Below the pieces are notes generated by a model. The model made no database searches. It was not told the DNA's origin and worked only from the letters and a program-made list of their open reading frames with translations. A DNA stretch of 64,000 bases from Bin87 sp965208015 (lineage in GTDB: Bacteria; Chloroflexota; Dehalococcoidia; Lucifugimonadales; UBA3495). The stretch covers positions 310,001 to 374,000 of the forward strand of contig OZ242309.1 of NCBI GenBank assembly GCA_965208015.1, in the 5' to 3' direction. Shown in pieces: positions 51,495 through 60,596 of this stretch. How positions within the stretch are numbered: position 1 is the stretch's first letter; each line of letters begins with the position of its first letter. Position numbers and translations under genes: made by a program.

Positions 51495-52406
51495 TCACGA
51501 AGCTGCGTCGCTGGATTGCAGCAGGTTCAGGGCGTCGTTCACGGAAACGGAGTCCCGGCCGAAGAACACTTCGGCAGTGGTGAAATCCAGATGTCCGTCG
51601 CCGCGGGAAATGAAGGAACCGGAAACGGGTGGGACTTCCGAGTAGTCCCGTCCGACGCCGAATTTGAGGTAGTCGGTGCCGATATTAGTCACAACGCCGC
51701 GGGTGGGGTCGGCGGGCAACCAGCCTAGGAGTGGGTGAAGGAAGTCAACCCAGGCGTGGGTCTCGCCGGGCTGGCGCGTGAGCAGGCCACTGACGTACCG
51801 CGCCGGGATGCCCAGAGCGCGGAGCATGGCCAGGCAGAGGTGGGCCTGGTCCTGGCAGACGCCGCGCATGGAGACGAGGACGTCGGCTGCGGTGGTGTTG
51901 ACCGAGGTGTGACCTCGCTCATAGCGGACGTTGGCGTAGATCCACTGCACGATGTTTTTGACGGATGCAATCAACGTGTCCGCTCCAGCACTGGCTTCCC
52001 GGGTGGCGTCGAAGACGCTTGCCGGATCGGCCAAGCGCGAGGAGGACAGAAATCCCTGGGCCTCCAGGCCGTATTCAGCGTCGGCCAAAGCAACATCGGG
52101 CGCATCTACGGTACGATGGTTCAAGCAGACTTGTCCGGTGGCGGCGATGATGAGTTCCTGGTGCGGCGTGGTCACTCTGACGCGGTGTACAGTGTTTCCC
52201 AATCGGTCCGGATATTGGATCTGGCGACCCTGCGGGAAGGTGGCCACGCTGCCGGGGCCCGGCGTCTGGTGGTCGTCGGCGAAGGGCGACAGCCGAAGAA
52301 AATTTTCGTTTTGCACCACGGTGTCAGTGTAGGAATAGCGAGCCACGTAGGCATAGTGCACCGGGATCGTCTCGACTGTTATCGGACCACCCAGCTCGCT
52401 TTGCAT
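51495..52406 (-). CDS. Transglutaminase-like cysteine protease-fold protein
   Basis: 303 aa from ATG 52406, with AGGAGG 3 nt upstream; a long proline/arginine-rich upstream extension of the frame is not coding. N-terminal beta domain (HYAYVARYSYTDTVVQNENF) followed by the transglutaminase core. The Cys-His-Asp triad is in MRGVCQDQAHLCLAMLRALG, GETHAWVDFLHPLLG, and WLPADPTRG. In many bacteria it sits with a circularly permuted ATP-grasp and an alpha-E protein, proposed to make or cut peptide-like links. Here both partners are damaged, while this gene looks intact. Confidence 0.88.
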   Translation of the reverse strand: MQSELGGPITVETIPVHYAYVARYSYTDTVVQNENFLRLSPFADDHQTPGPGSVATFPQGRQIQYPDRLGNTVHRVRVTTPHQELIIAATGQVCLNHRTVDAPDVALADAEYGLEAQGFLSSSRLADPASVFDATREASAGADTLIASVKNIVQWIYANVRYERGHTSVNTTAADVLVSMRGVCQDQAHLCLAMLRALGIPARYVSGLLTRQPGETHAWVDFLHPLLGWLPADPTRGVVTNIGTDYLKFGVGRDYSEVPPVSGSFISRGDGHLDFTTAEVFFGRDSVSVNDALNLLQSSDAAS

Positions 52407-52948
52407 GATCCTCCTGACGAGTTGTTGGTAACCCGGCTGTTCGCTTCGGATACACGGGTGAGCCCGTCGGGAAAGACGGTGACCTCTCCCCGGCCGTTCT
52501 GCACTGCGAACACGCGCAGGTCGACGTGGCGCTCCTCGAATTCGCCACTGGTCTCGTCGAAGACAAGATGTCGGGAGAAGTCCAGCGTCTCCTGGGCGAT
52601 GAAGACCTGGGGCTGCTCGATCAACTGTTGGGACAGGCGGCTGCGGTAGCCCTTGTCCAGATCGGGCATGATGAAGACACCCAGTCCTGTGTATCCCTGG
52701 CGCGTCTTGAGCACCAGACTGTCCAGATTTTGCAGGACGTATTGGCGGTTTTCGGCTGACCGCAAGTCGTAGCTCCGGGCTCGTTCCAGGATGGCCTCTT
52801 CTCCCAGATAGGCTTTTATCATATCGGGCACCCAGAGGAACACCGGCTTGTCGTCGCCGGCGCCCGTGCCCATGGCGTTGACGAGCACGACCTTGTGTTC
52901 CAGGTAGGCTTCGGTGAGGCCGAGAACGAAGAGTTCGATGTACTCCAC
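52379..52948 (-). pseudogene. Circularly permuted ATP-grasp protein, 5'-truncated remnant
   Basis: 190 codons matching only the C-terminal 40% of the family (normally about 480 aa). Motifs are HKVVLVNAMGTGAGDDKPVF, VPDMIKAYLGEEAILE, QYVLQNLDSLVLKTRQGYTG, QPQVFIAQETLDFSRH, RHVDLRVFAVQNGRG, and FPDGLTRVSE with NSSGGSCKASWV. A TAA lies in frame 9 nt upstream of the GTG at 52948, and the N-terminal domain is absent. The sequence upstream is the trigger-factor promoter region, pointing to a deletion or rearrangement junction. Its 3' end overlaps the transglutaminase start by 28 nt. Confidence 0.8.
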
Positions 52949-53047
52949 GCGGTGTTAGGTGCGGATGTGTCGCCGTCGAGGGATGATGTTGCAAGGCCGA
53001 AAACGGCGCGGCGTGGGCGGCCCCGCTTTTCGCTGATCGGGCGGTTA

Positions 53048-53056
53048 TGCTATACT
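53048..53056 (+). promoter_or_regulatory. Extended -10 for tig-clpP-clpX
   Basis: TGCTATACT, 85 nt upstream of the tig GTG. No consensus -35. Confidence 0.5.
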
Positions 53057-53140
53057 CGGCTAACTTCGCGGGCAGGCCGGTATCGACCACCCTGCCCGCC
53101 GTTTCATGCACAATCCAATAGGCAGAGGAGCGTATCGGCG

Positions 53141-54586
53141 GTGAAGGTCACGAGGGACAACTCATCACCAATTGAGGTCACGCTGACGGTGGAATTGGCC
53201 ACGGAGGATGAGAATCCTTTCATCGATCGCTCGTATCGGCGGGTGGTTTCGCGGCTTAATATCCCAGGCTTCCGGCGGGGACGGGCGCCGCGGCACATCG
53301 TGGAAAGCATGATGGGCCGGACTGCGCTGCTGCAGGAAGCGTTGGAGTTCATGGTGCCCGAGACGCTGGACAAGGTTCTACAGGATGAGGAAGTTTCGGC
53401 GTTCGGGGAGCCCAGCATCGAGGTAACCGAGCTCGAGCCGGTGTCCTTCACCGCCACAGTGCCGTTGGAACCAACGGTGGACTTGCGGGACTACCGCGAT
53501 ATTCGCGTCGAGTCCGACCCCGTAGAGGTGACGGACGAGGAGGTTGACGGGGTCCTGGATCGGGTTCGCGACGAGCAGGCGGTGTGGGAGCCGGTGGAGA
53601 GGGCTGCCGAGTACGGCGACCGCCTGAACCTGAATGTCCTGGGAACCATGGACGAGGAAACGGTGGTGGAAGACGAGGATGTTGAGTACATCCCCAATGA
53701 GGAGAACGTACTGCCTTTCCCGGGTTTCGCTCCCAACTTGGTGGGCCTGTCTGAGGACGACGAAAGCGAGTTCACGGTCACCGTGCCGGAAGATTATCCG
53801 CGCGAACAGTATGCGGGCAAGGATATCCAGTTCCAAGTGTCGGTGCTATCGGTCAAGGAAAAGTCCGTGCCGGAGTTGGACGACGAGTTCGCCAAGTCTG
53901 TTGGCGAAGGGTTCGATGACTTGGAAGCGCTGCGCACCAGCATCCGGGACTCGCTGACGGGCCAGGCGGAAAATGCCGCACGCAACGAGCTGGAGCAGAA
54001 GAGCCTCGAAGCGCTGTGCGAAGTGGCGGTGGTCAACGCATCCCCCCTGCTGTTCGAGCGGGAGCTGGAGGCGATGCAGGCGGACCGGGAGCGGATGCTG
54101 CGACAGCAGGGACTGGACCTGGCGACGTATCTGCGGTTCATGGGCAAGTCCCCGGACGAATTTCTCGATGAGATGCGCCCCAACGCGGAACGCCGCTTGG
54201 TCAGCGCTCTGGTGATGCGGAAGCTTGCCGAGGTCGAGGAGATCGAGGTTTCTGACGAGGACATTCAATCGGAAACCGACCGCTTGCTGGATCTGTCCTC
54301 CGGTGACGAGGAGCAGGACGAGTCGAACCTCGACTCGCTGCGGGAGTTCCTCGGGTCGGAATCGACGCGGGACAACATCCGGTCAACCCTGCATAGCCGG
54401 CGGGTCATGGAGCGGCTAACAGACATCGCGCAGGGCAAGCTGGACGAGGATAACGACGAGGAAGCCAGCGCGGCGGGCGACGAAAGCGCCGCGGCCGGCG
54501 AAGCGGATGCCACCGATACCAGTGAAACCACCGATACAAGCGATGGCGAGCCCACCGCAGGCGATCAGGCGGGGGAACGGGAATGA
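53141..54586 (+). CDS. tig: Trigger factor
   Basis: Ribosome-bound chaperone and peptidyl-prolyl isomerase at the exit tunnel. 481 aa from GTG 53141, with GAGGAG 10 nt upstream; the open frame to 52895 is not family-like. The N-terminal ribosome-binding signature is IPGFRRGRAPRHIVE. The PPIase domain lies in the middle, around VEYIPNEENVLPFPGFAPNL and FTVTVPEDYP, followed by the helical C-terminal arms. The last 50 or so residues are an acidic, Ala/Asp/Glu/Thr-rich tail longer than usual. First gene of the tig-clpP1-clpP2-clpX cluster, with its stop overlapping a possible clpP1 ATG. Confidence 0.95.
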   Translation: MKVTRDNSSPIEVTLTVELATEDENPFIDRSYRRVVSRLNIPGFRRGRAPRHIVESMMGRTALLQEALEFMVPETLDKVLQDEEVSAFGEPSIEVTELEPVSFTATVPLEPTVDLRDYRDIRVESDPVEVTDEEVDGVLDRVRDEQAVWEPVERAAEYGDRLNLNVLGTMDEETVVEDEDVEYIPNEENVLPFPGFAPNLVGLSEDDESEFTVTVPEDYPREQYAGKDIQFQVSVLSVKEKSVPELDDEFAKSVGEGFDDLEALRTSIRDSLTGQAENAARNELEQKSLEALCEVAVVNASPLLFERELEAMQADRERMLRQQGLDLATYLRFMGKSPDEFLDEMRPNAERRLVSALVMRKLAEVEEIEVSDEDIQSETDRLLDLSSGDEEQDESNLDSLREFLGSESTRDNIRSTLHSRRVMERLTDIAQGKLDEDNDEEASAAGDESAAAGEADATDTSETTDTSDGEPTAGDQAGERE

Positions 54587-54621
54587 CGTTCGGCCGCCCA
54601 CTATTCCAGGAGAACCTAGAG

Positions 54622-55269
54622 ATGCCACGAAGTTCAAATGCGTCGGGCACAATCACGCCGTCCAACGTGATCCCCGGTATTATCCGGCCGACCACCGAAG
54701 GCGAGCGGGCCTTCAACCCTTATTCGCTGCTGCTGCAGGCGCGGATCATTTATCTGGGCACGCCGGTGGATGATGACATTTCCAACGCGATCGTTTCGCA
54801 ACTGCTGTACCTGAGCTGGGAGAACCCGGACGAGGACATCAGCCTGTACATCAACTCGCCGGGCGGTTCGGTGCTGGATGGCATGGCTATCTATGACACC
54901 ATGCAGCTGATCAAGCCGGACGTGGCGACGATCTGCCTGGGCAAGGCCGCCAGCATGGGCGCGGTGCTGCTTTCTGGAGGGACCAAGGGCAAGCGCTTCT
55001 GCACGCGGAATTCGACGGTGCTGATCCACCAGGTGATGGGAGGGATCCAGGGCTCGGCGTCGGACATTGAGATCACGGCCCAGGAAATCCTGCGGCTGCG
55101 TGAACGCCTGAACACCATCCTGTCGGAGAACTGCGACCAGCCATTCGACAAGATTTCGCGCGACTCCGATCGCGACTATTGGATGGACGCCGAAACCGCA
55201 GTCGAATACGGCATCGTTGACCACGTGCTGGACAAGCTGCCCGACGCTTTCAACCGGGCCATCGCCTAG
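54622..55269 (+). CDS. clpP: ATP-dependent Clp protease proteolytic subunit (copy 1)
   Basis: 215 aa from ATG 54622, with AGGAG 9 nt upstream; an ATG at 54583 that overlaps the tig stop (ATGA) is the alternative. The serine-protease triad is Ser in CLGKAASMGAVLLSGG, His in STVLIHQVMGG, and Asp in SRDSDRDYWMDAE. Handle-helix sequence QEILRLRERLNTIL is present. The next gene is a diverged second ClpP, and both keep complete triads. Such pairs can form mixed ClpP1P2 barrels. Confidence 0.95.
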   Translation: MPRSSNASGTITPSNVIPGIIRPTTEGERAFNPYSLLLQARIIYLGTPVDDDISNAIVSQLLYLSWENPDEDISLYINSPGGSVLDGMAIYDTMQLIKPDVATICLGKAASMGAVLLSGGTKGKRFCTRNSTVLIHQVMGGIQGSASDIEITAQEILRLRERLNTILSENCDQPFDKISRDSDRDYWMDAETAVEYGIVDHVLDKLPDAFNRAIA

Positions 55270-55322
55270 ACGCGAGCGCAACCCATCCGGCAAACCCCAG
55301 CGTTGAACATCAGGAGACCGTA

Positions 55323-55973
55323 ATGGTTGTTCCCTTTGAAGATTCTCCATTGCTGCAACCCACCAATATCGTGCCGATGGTCATCGAGACCAGCCCACGA
55401 GGTGAGCGGGCATTTGACATTTACTCGCTGCTCCTGAGGGAGCGGATCATCTACCTCGGGACGCCAATCACGGACCAGGTGGCCAACGTGATAATTGCCC
55501 AGTTGTTGTACCTCGAACGAGAGGACAACGACCGGGACATCAGCCTGTACATCAACTCGCCGGGCGGATATATTGCGTCGGGGCTGGCCATCTTGGACAC
55601 GATGCGCCTGATCAACTCGCCGGTTTCGACCATATGCGTGGGCACGGCGGCGAGCATGGCGACGGTGCTGCTGGCGAACGGGCAGAAGGGCAAGCGCTAT
55701 TGCCTGGCTAACTCCACCGTGCACATGCACCAGCCCAACGTAGGAAGCTTCCAGGGCCAGGCCGCGGATATCGAGATCCAGGCCAAAGAGATCGTTCGGC
55801 TGAAGGAACGGCTCACTAAAATCCTGTCCGAAGCCACCGGGCAGAGCATCGAAAAGATTGCCGACGACACCGATAGAGATTTCTTCCTGACGGCGGAAGA
55901 AGCGGTTGAGTACGGGCTGGTAGACGAAATACTGGGGATACAGACGGAAGAGCAGGCCGCGGAAGCCGCGTAA
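55323..55973 (+). CDS. clpP: ATP-dependent Clp protease proteolytic subunit (copy 2)
   Basis: 216 aa. Triad: Ser in CVGTAASMATVLLANG, His in STVHMHQPNVG, Asp in DDTDRDFFLTAEE. The N-terminal axial-loop sequence NIVPMVIETSPRGERAFDIY matches canonical ClpP better than copy 1. The C-terminus ends in a short acidic/Ala tail without an obvious ClpX-docking IG-loop change. It lies 53 bp after copy 1 and 41 bp before clpX. Confidence 0.95.
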   Translation: MVVPFEDSPLLQPTNIVPMVIETSPRGERAFDIYSLLLRERIIYLGTPITDQVANVIIAQLLYLEREDNDRDISLYINSPGGYIASGLAILDTMRLINSPVSTICVGTAASMATVLLANGQKGKRYCLANSTVHMHQPNVGSFQGQAADIEIQAKEIVRLKERLTKILSEATGQSIEKIADDTDRDFFLTAEEAVEYGLVDEILGIQTEEQAAEAA

Positions 55974-56014
55974 CGGTCGGACACCGATCCATCCATCCGA
56001 CCGAGGACGCACCA

Positions 56015-57409
56015 ATGACTACCGGAAGCCGCAGTTCCAATCGCAACGCTCACCGTTGCGCGTTCTGCGGCAGCCTGTTTCCACAAGGACGCCTGGTTCG
56101 GCCGCCGGGTCAGACCCGGGGCGGCATCTGCTTCGATTGCATCCGTGAATTGGCCAACTACGTGGCCGAGCGCGGAGGCAAGAAACGTCGCAACGATAAT
56201 GGTGGTCAGGCCCGGGCTGACGACCGGGTCGAACTGACAGACAATCCTCCAACCAAACGCGGTCCGGGAGACCGCACCTTGGTACCGAGGGAGATCTACT
56301 CCAGCCTCGATGCCTACGTGATCGGGCAGGAGAAAGCCAAGAAGACGCTGGCGGTGGCCGTTTACAACCACTTCAAGCGCATTCGCAGCGAGGCCACGGA
56401 CCCGGACGTCGAAGTGCAGAAGTCCAATATCCTGCTCATCGGTCCCACCGGTTCCGGGAAAACCCTGCTGGCGGAAACGCTGGCGCGGTCGCTGGACGTG
56501 CCCTTCGCGATATGCGACGCGACTTCGCTGACGGAGTCGGGCTACGTTGGCGAAGACGTAGAGAACATCCTGCTGCGGCTGATCCAAGCTGCGGATTGGG
56601 ATATTCCGCGAGCCGAGCAGGGCATCATATACATCGATGAGCTGGACAAGATCGCGCGCAAAGAAGGCGTAAACCGCTCGATCACCCGGGACGTCGCCGG
56701 CGAAGGGGTTCAGCAGGAACTGCTCAAGATCATCGAGGGCTGCATCGCCAACGTGCCCCCACAGGGTGGTCGCAAGCACCCGCATCAGGAGATGCTGCAG
56801 ATCAACACCAGGAACATCCTGTTCATCTGCGGCGGCGCTTTCGACGGATTGCAGGAGATAATCTCCAAGCGGGTGTCGTCGGGCGCGGCGATGGGTTTTC
56901 TGGCCCAGAATCAGGATCGAAGCGAAAAGAAAGCGAACTCCGTTGCAATGCTGGACCTGGTGACGCCCGAGGATCTGCTGCAATTTGGGTTCATACCGGA
57001 ATTGGTGGGACGGCTTCCGGTGGTGGCGGCGTTGCAGCCCTTGGATCGTGACGACCTGATCCGGGTGCTGGTGGAGCCGAGAAACGCGATAGTAAAGCAG
57101 TACCAGAGACTATTCCACTTGGACAATGTCAAGCTGGAATTTACTGATGACGCCCTGGAGGCGGCTGCCGAGCGGGCATTGACCTATCAGACCGGAGCGC
57201 GGATCCTACGGCACATCGTCGAGGAAGCGCTGATGGAAGTGATGTACGAGTTGCCGTCGCTGCGGGACATCGGCCGCTGCGTCGTCCACGGCGACGCTAT
57301 CACCGGGGACGCTTCTCCCCGGCTGTACCGGCGCGGCGGCGGACGCCACCTGACGCTGAAGACCGCACTGGCCCGGTCCCGATCCAACCGGGAGAGGAAG
57401 TCGGCGTAG
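56015..57409 (+). CDS. clpX: ATP-dependent Clp protease ATPase subunit ClpX
   Basis: AAA+ unfoldase that feeds substrates to ClpP. 464 aa, slightly longer than usual. The N-terminal C4 zinc domain is RCAFCGSLF with ICFDCI. Walker A is LIGPTGSGKTLLAETLA, the pore-1 loop is in TESGYVGEDVENILL, and Walker B is GIIYIDELDKIARKEG. Sensor residues lie in NILFICGGAFDGL and the C-terminal AYQTGARIL-like motif LTYQTGARILRHIVEEAL. It has a basic, Arg-rich tail. Convergent with the formyltransferase gene; the stops are 4 bp apart with no clear terminator. Confidence 0.95.
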   Translation: MTTGSRSSNRNAHRCAFCGSLFPQGRLVRPPGQTRGGICFDCIRELANYVAERGGKKRRNDNGGQARADDRVELTDNPPTKRGPGDRTLVPREIYSSLDAYVIGQEKAKKTLAVAVYNHFKRIRSEATDPDVEVQKSNILLIGPTGSGKTLLAETLARSLDVPFAICDATSLTESGYVGEDVENILLRLIQAADWDIPRAEQGIIYIDELDKIARKEGVNRSITRDVAGEGVQQELLKIIEGCIANVPPQGGRKHPHQEMLQINTRNILFICGGAFDGLQEIISKRVSSGAAMGFLAQNQDRSEKKANSVAMLDLVTPEDLLQFGFIPELVGRLPVVAALQPLDRDDLIRVLVEPRNAIVKQYQRLFHLDNVKLEFTDDALEAAAERALTYQTGARILRHIVEEALMEVMYELPSLRDIGRCVVHGDAITGDASPRLYRRGGGRHLTLKTALARSRSNRERKSA

Positions 57410-57413
57410 CGTT

Positions 57414-58229
57414 TTATCCGGCGGCCAGCGCGGCCTCGATGTGCTCGGTGAGCGGCAGGCCGGCCGGATGCCGAAGTTCCAGGGGTTGCCCCGACGCGTC
57501 GAACGCGGTTTCCGGCTTGACCCGCAGCCTTCCGTCAGCAACGGCGCGAAGGGTTTCCAGGATTAAGTAGGGTTCGCGGCGGTAGCCGGCCTCGCGGATG
57601 CGCCGGAACAGTGGAAAGTCCTCACCCTCAGCGGCGCGGACATCCGCTGCATCGCGCCCGCGAATCGCCTCCCAATCTCGATCAAAACCATCGCCGGTTA
57701 TCGGGACGACGCAGTGGGATAGCACCGGGCCCCGGTCCACCTCTTCCGTGGCCAGGTGGATCATGGCTCCGGTTTGCTGGGATCGAGATTCGATGAGCTG
57801 CCAGATTACCGACTGCCAGGTGCCGGTGGGTCCGTCGGGCAGGGCGCCGTGGAGGTTGAGAAGGGGATAGCGCTGGCACATTTCGCCGCTGCAGATGAGC
57901 ATGTAGCCCGCTAGAGCGCAAACGTCCGGCTGATAGGGTTCCAGGAGTCGGATAGCCTCTTGGTCAAACCCGAGGCGGTGGCGCGACATGGGGCCGCCGC
58001 CGTGTTCCCGCCGGTAGCGTCCGGACGACAGGGTTGCCAGCGGAAGATCGTAGGAGCGAACGAGGTTGAAGAATTCGTCAGATCCGTCGGCCTCGCCGGG
58101 TTCGCGGTTGCTGAACACGAACTCGATCTGGGCGTCCAAACGACCCTGATTGATGGCGTCGTGGATGAAACGAAGCAGGCCGCGCGAGCCTTCGCCCCGG
58201 CCAGTGGAAAACCATCCTATGCGCAGCAT
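57414..58229 (-). CDS. Formyltransferase (PurN/GART-like)
   Basis: 271 aa of the formyl-transferase fold. N-terminal LRIGWFSTGRGEGSRGLL, a long variable insertion, LLNLHGALPDGPTGTWQSVI with the catalytic His, and TEEVDRGPVLSH with the catalytic Asp. The usual catalytic Asn of the N-x-H motif is present as NLH. Longer than PurN (about 200-210 aa) because of a C-terminal extension (LPLTEHIEAALAAG end). It probably transfers formyl from formyl-tetrahydrofolate; phosphoribosylglycinamide or another amine could be the acceptor. Last gene of the topA-to-xseB run. Confidence 0.78.
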   Translation of the reverse strand: MLRIGWFSTGRGEGSRGLLRFIHDAINQGRLDAQIEFVFSNREPGEADGSDEFFNLVRSYDLPLATLSSGRYRREHGGGPMSRHRLGFDQEAIRLLEPYQPDVCALAGYMLICSGEMCQRYPLLNLHGALPDGPTGTWQSVIWQLIESRSQQTGAMIHLATEEVDRGPVLSHCVVPITGDGFDRDWEAIRGRDAADVRAAEGEDFPLFRRIREAGYRREPYLILETLRAVADGRLRVKPETAFDASGQPLELRHPAGLPLTEHIEAALAAG

Positions 58230-58256
58230 CGCGCCGAGCCGATACGGTGCAGAGAA

Positions 58257-58601
58257 TCAGAAAGGCGGATCGTCATCATCAAACAGGGAAGGGTCGTCCG
58301 GTTCCAGTGGCGGCGGCGGCTCCCAGTCATCATCGCTGATGGGTGAACCCGGGGCGGACGAACCTGCGGGGGGGCGGCCGTCCCCAATTTGGGTGATGCG
58401 GAGTTCGGTTTCATTGAGAAGTTCCTGGCACCGGCCGGCAAGTTCCATCCCTTCACGGTAGAGGCGTTCCGCATCAGTTAAAGACAGTTCGCCCTGTTCG
58501 AGGCGGGAGACAGTGTCCTCGAGGCGGCGGTAAGCCTCCTCGAATGGCATCGCCGCAAGTTGTGCTTGCCAGGCTTCGCCGGGTTCCGTGGTATCCGTCA
58601 T
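58257..58601 (-). CDS. xseB: Exodeoxyribonuclease VII small subunit
   Basis: 114 aa. The XseB core is MPFEEAYRRLEDTVSRLEQG followed by ELSLTDAERLYREGMELAGR and CQELLNETELRI. A C-terminal extension of about 40 residues is acidic and proline-rich (DDWEPPPPLEPDDPSLFDDD) and is not part of the usual 70-80-aa protein. It pairs with XseA, encoded 15 bp upstream, to form the ssDNA exonuclease. Confidence 0.93.
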   Translation of the reverse strand: MTDTTEPGEAWQAQLAAMPFEEAYRRLEDTVSRLEQGELSLTDAERLYREGMELAGRCQELLNETELRITQIGDGRPPAGSSAPGSPISDDDWEPPPPLEPDDPSLFDDDDPPF

Positions 58602-58616
58602 GAGTCCAGGCCGCCG

Positions 58617-59948
58617 CTAGAGGAGCGGCTTCATTGCCGGCGGAGATGTGAGGGAACGCCGGCCGCCGCGCTTGCGCGGAGTTGGGGCGGCGACGCCGTT
58701 GCCGGCGACCGGGCTGATCTGGGTATCCGAGGAAACGCCATCATGGTCTGGCGATGGGGAAAGGTGGCCCGCCGTCGCGGCCAGCGACCCGCCGGCTAGG
58801 GAGATGTCGAGGAGAGCTCCGGACTGCGCCTGATCCGGAGAGGTGAGCACGACGCCGTCGTTGGACAGGCGGACGACGGCGTAACCGCGACGCAAAGTGT
58901 CAGCGGGATTCAGCGCCCCTAGTTTGCCCGTCAAGGTGGCGACATCTCGACCGACGAGGCTGTGACGATGGCGGATGGAGGCGGTAGCGCGTTCTGCGTA
59001 CTCGTCGACGCGCCGTCGCATGGATGCAACGTCGGGCGCACGCCGTTGCAGGCGCTGCTGCTGGAAGAGCACCGATGACCGAAGACGGTCGACGTGACCG
59101 GCCATCACCGATGTCATCTGCTGGCGTGCGCCGAAGATGCTGGCCATAAGCTGGTTGCGGTCCGGCGTGACCAACTCGGCGGCGGCCGACGGAGTGGGAG
59201 CGCGGCTGTCGGCGACGTCATCGGCGATGGTGGTGTCGGTCTCGTGGCCGACGCCGGAGACAATGGGAATGCCGCTGGCGAAGATGGCGCGGGCGACCTC
59301 CTCGGAGTTGAAGCACCACAGGTCTTCCAGGGACCCGCCGCCGCGCGCGACGATAATCACGTCGGCAAGACCCTCTTCGTTGAGCAACCGCACTGCATCA
59401 GCGATTTGTCCAGAGGCGGAGTCGCCTTGGACTGAGGTGGGAGCCAGGCGCAACTCCGCCAGTGGGTAACGTCGCATGACCACGTTCTGGATGTCCTGCC
59501 AGACCGCGCCGCTGGGCGAGGTAACCACGCCAATCACCCTGGAGAACAGCGGAATGGGTCGCTTGCGCGTAGGGTCGAAAAGGCCCTCGGCGTGCAACTG
59601 CTGGCGGAGGCGAGCCAACTCCAGGGCAAGGGCGCCGGCGCCCACGGGCAGCACGGCTGCGACCTGTAGGTTGGCTTCCCCGGAGGGCGGGTAGAAGGTG
59701 AAATTGCCCCCGGCCAGGATCTCCTGACCGTCTTCCAGGTATTCCTGGCCCGAGCGACCGCGGAACATGACGCAGCGGATGCTGCTGCCGTCCTCGCGCA
59801 GGGTGAAGTAGGAGTGGCCGGACGCGACAGTACGCAGGTTGGCGATCTCGCCCTGGACGGTCAGGCGCGAGAGCAGGCCGTCCGACTCAAGCTTGTCCTT
59901 GAGATAGACGGCCACCTGGCTGACCGAGTGAACTACCGGCGACAGCAT
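58617..59948 (-). CDS. xseA: Exodeoxyribonuclease VII large subunit
   Basis: 443 aa. The N-terminal OB-fold contains LTVQGEIANLRTVASGHSYF and TLREDGSSIRCVMF. The catalytic domain contains IGVVTSPSGAVWQDIQNVVM, VIIVARGGGSLEDLWCFNSE, and PIVSGVGHETDTTIADDVAD, which are the conserved XseA blocks. A helical coiled region follows. The C-terminus has an Arg/Lys-rich end (PRKRGGRRSLTSP). It lies 37 bp after efp on the same strand. Confidence 0.95.
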   Translation of the reverse strand: MLSPVVHSVSQVAVYLKDKLESDGLLSRLTVQGEIANLRTVASGHSYFTLREDGSSIRCVMFRGRSGQEYLEDGQEILAGGNFTFYPPSGEANLQVAAVLPVGAGALALELARLRQQLHAEGLFDPTRKRPIPLFSRVIGVVTSPSGAVWQDIQNVVMRRYPLAELRLAPTSVQGDSASGQIADAVRLLNEEGLADVIIVARGGGSLEDLWCFNSEEVARAIFASGIPIVSGVGHETDTTIADDVADSRAPTPSAAAELVTPDRNQLMASIFGARQQMTSVMAGHVDRLRSSVLFQQQRLQRRAPDVASMRRRVDEYAERATASIRHRHSLVGRDVATLTGKLGALNPADTLRRGYAVVRLSNDGVVLTSPDQAQSGALLDISLAGGSLAATAGHLSPSPDHDGVSSDTQISPVAGNGVAAPTPRKRGGRRSLTSPPAMKPLL

Positions 59949-59985
59949 GGGGCGACACCGACGGCGGCGCGCAAGATATCCTGAT

Positions 59986-60552
59986 CTACGATACCCGTTC
60001 GGAGTAGGTCCCGTTGCGGGTGTCGACCTTGACGCGCGTGCCCGGGGTGATGAACATCGGTACGGTGATGCGCAGGCCGGTCTCCAGGGTGGCCGGCTTG
60101 TTGCCGCCCTGGGCGGTGTCGCCCTTGAAGGCGGGCGGCGTGTCGACCACTTCCAGTTCGACGTGAATGGGGAGGTTCACGTTGATGGGATTGCCCTTGT
60201 AGAACACCAACTCGACCATCATGCTTTCGGTCAGGTAGCCCAGGGCGTCCCCCAACTGGTCCGCTGTGAGCTCGTGCTGATCGAAGGTCTCCTGGTCCAT
60301 GAAGTAGTAGCCTGACCCGTCGGTGTACAGGTATTGGGTCTCGCGGTTGTCGACCTCGGCGATGCTGAAGGCAGTGTCATAGCGCTGGAAAGTGCGCTCG
60401 ATGACGGTGCCGCTGATCAGGTTGCGCATCTTGATGCGGGTGACGGGGGCGCGCTGCTGCATCTTGTGGCGCTCGTAGTCCATCACCTGCCACGGCTGGT
60501 TTTCCAGCTCGATTACCATGCCCTTGTTGAGGTCGCCAAAGTTGATGCTCAT
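59986..60552 (-). CDS. efp: Elongation factor P
   Basis: Relieves ribosome stalling at polyproline stretches. 188 aa from ATG 60552 (GGGGGAT upstream); the upstream extension has no similarity. Domains are KOW-like (MSINFGDLNKGMVIELENQP), the OB domain 2 (TVIERTFQRYDTAFSIAEVD), and the C-terminal OB (LEVVDTPPAFKGDTAQGG, PGTRVKVDTRNGTY). In the loop that carries the modified Lys or Arg at position 34 this protein reads HKMQQRAPV, so Gln is at the tip with Arg one position later. It follows aroQ. Confidence 0.93.
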   Translation of the reverse strand: MSINFGDLNKGMVIELENQPWQVMDYERHKMQQRAPVTRIKMRNLISGTVIERTFQRYDTAFSIAEVDNRETQYLYTDGSGYYFMDQETFDQHELTADQLGDALGYLTESMMVELVFYKGNPINVNLPIHVELEVVDTPPAFKGDTAQGGNKPATLETGLRITVPMFITPGTRVKVDTRNGTYSERVS

Positions 60553-60596
60553 ATCAGAAATCCCCCGGACGGTCCTCCGACCGCAGATGACGGGCG

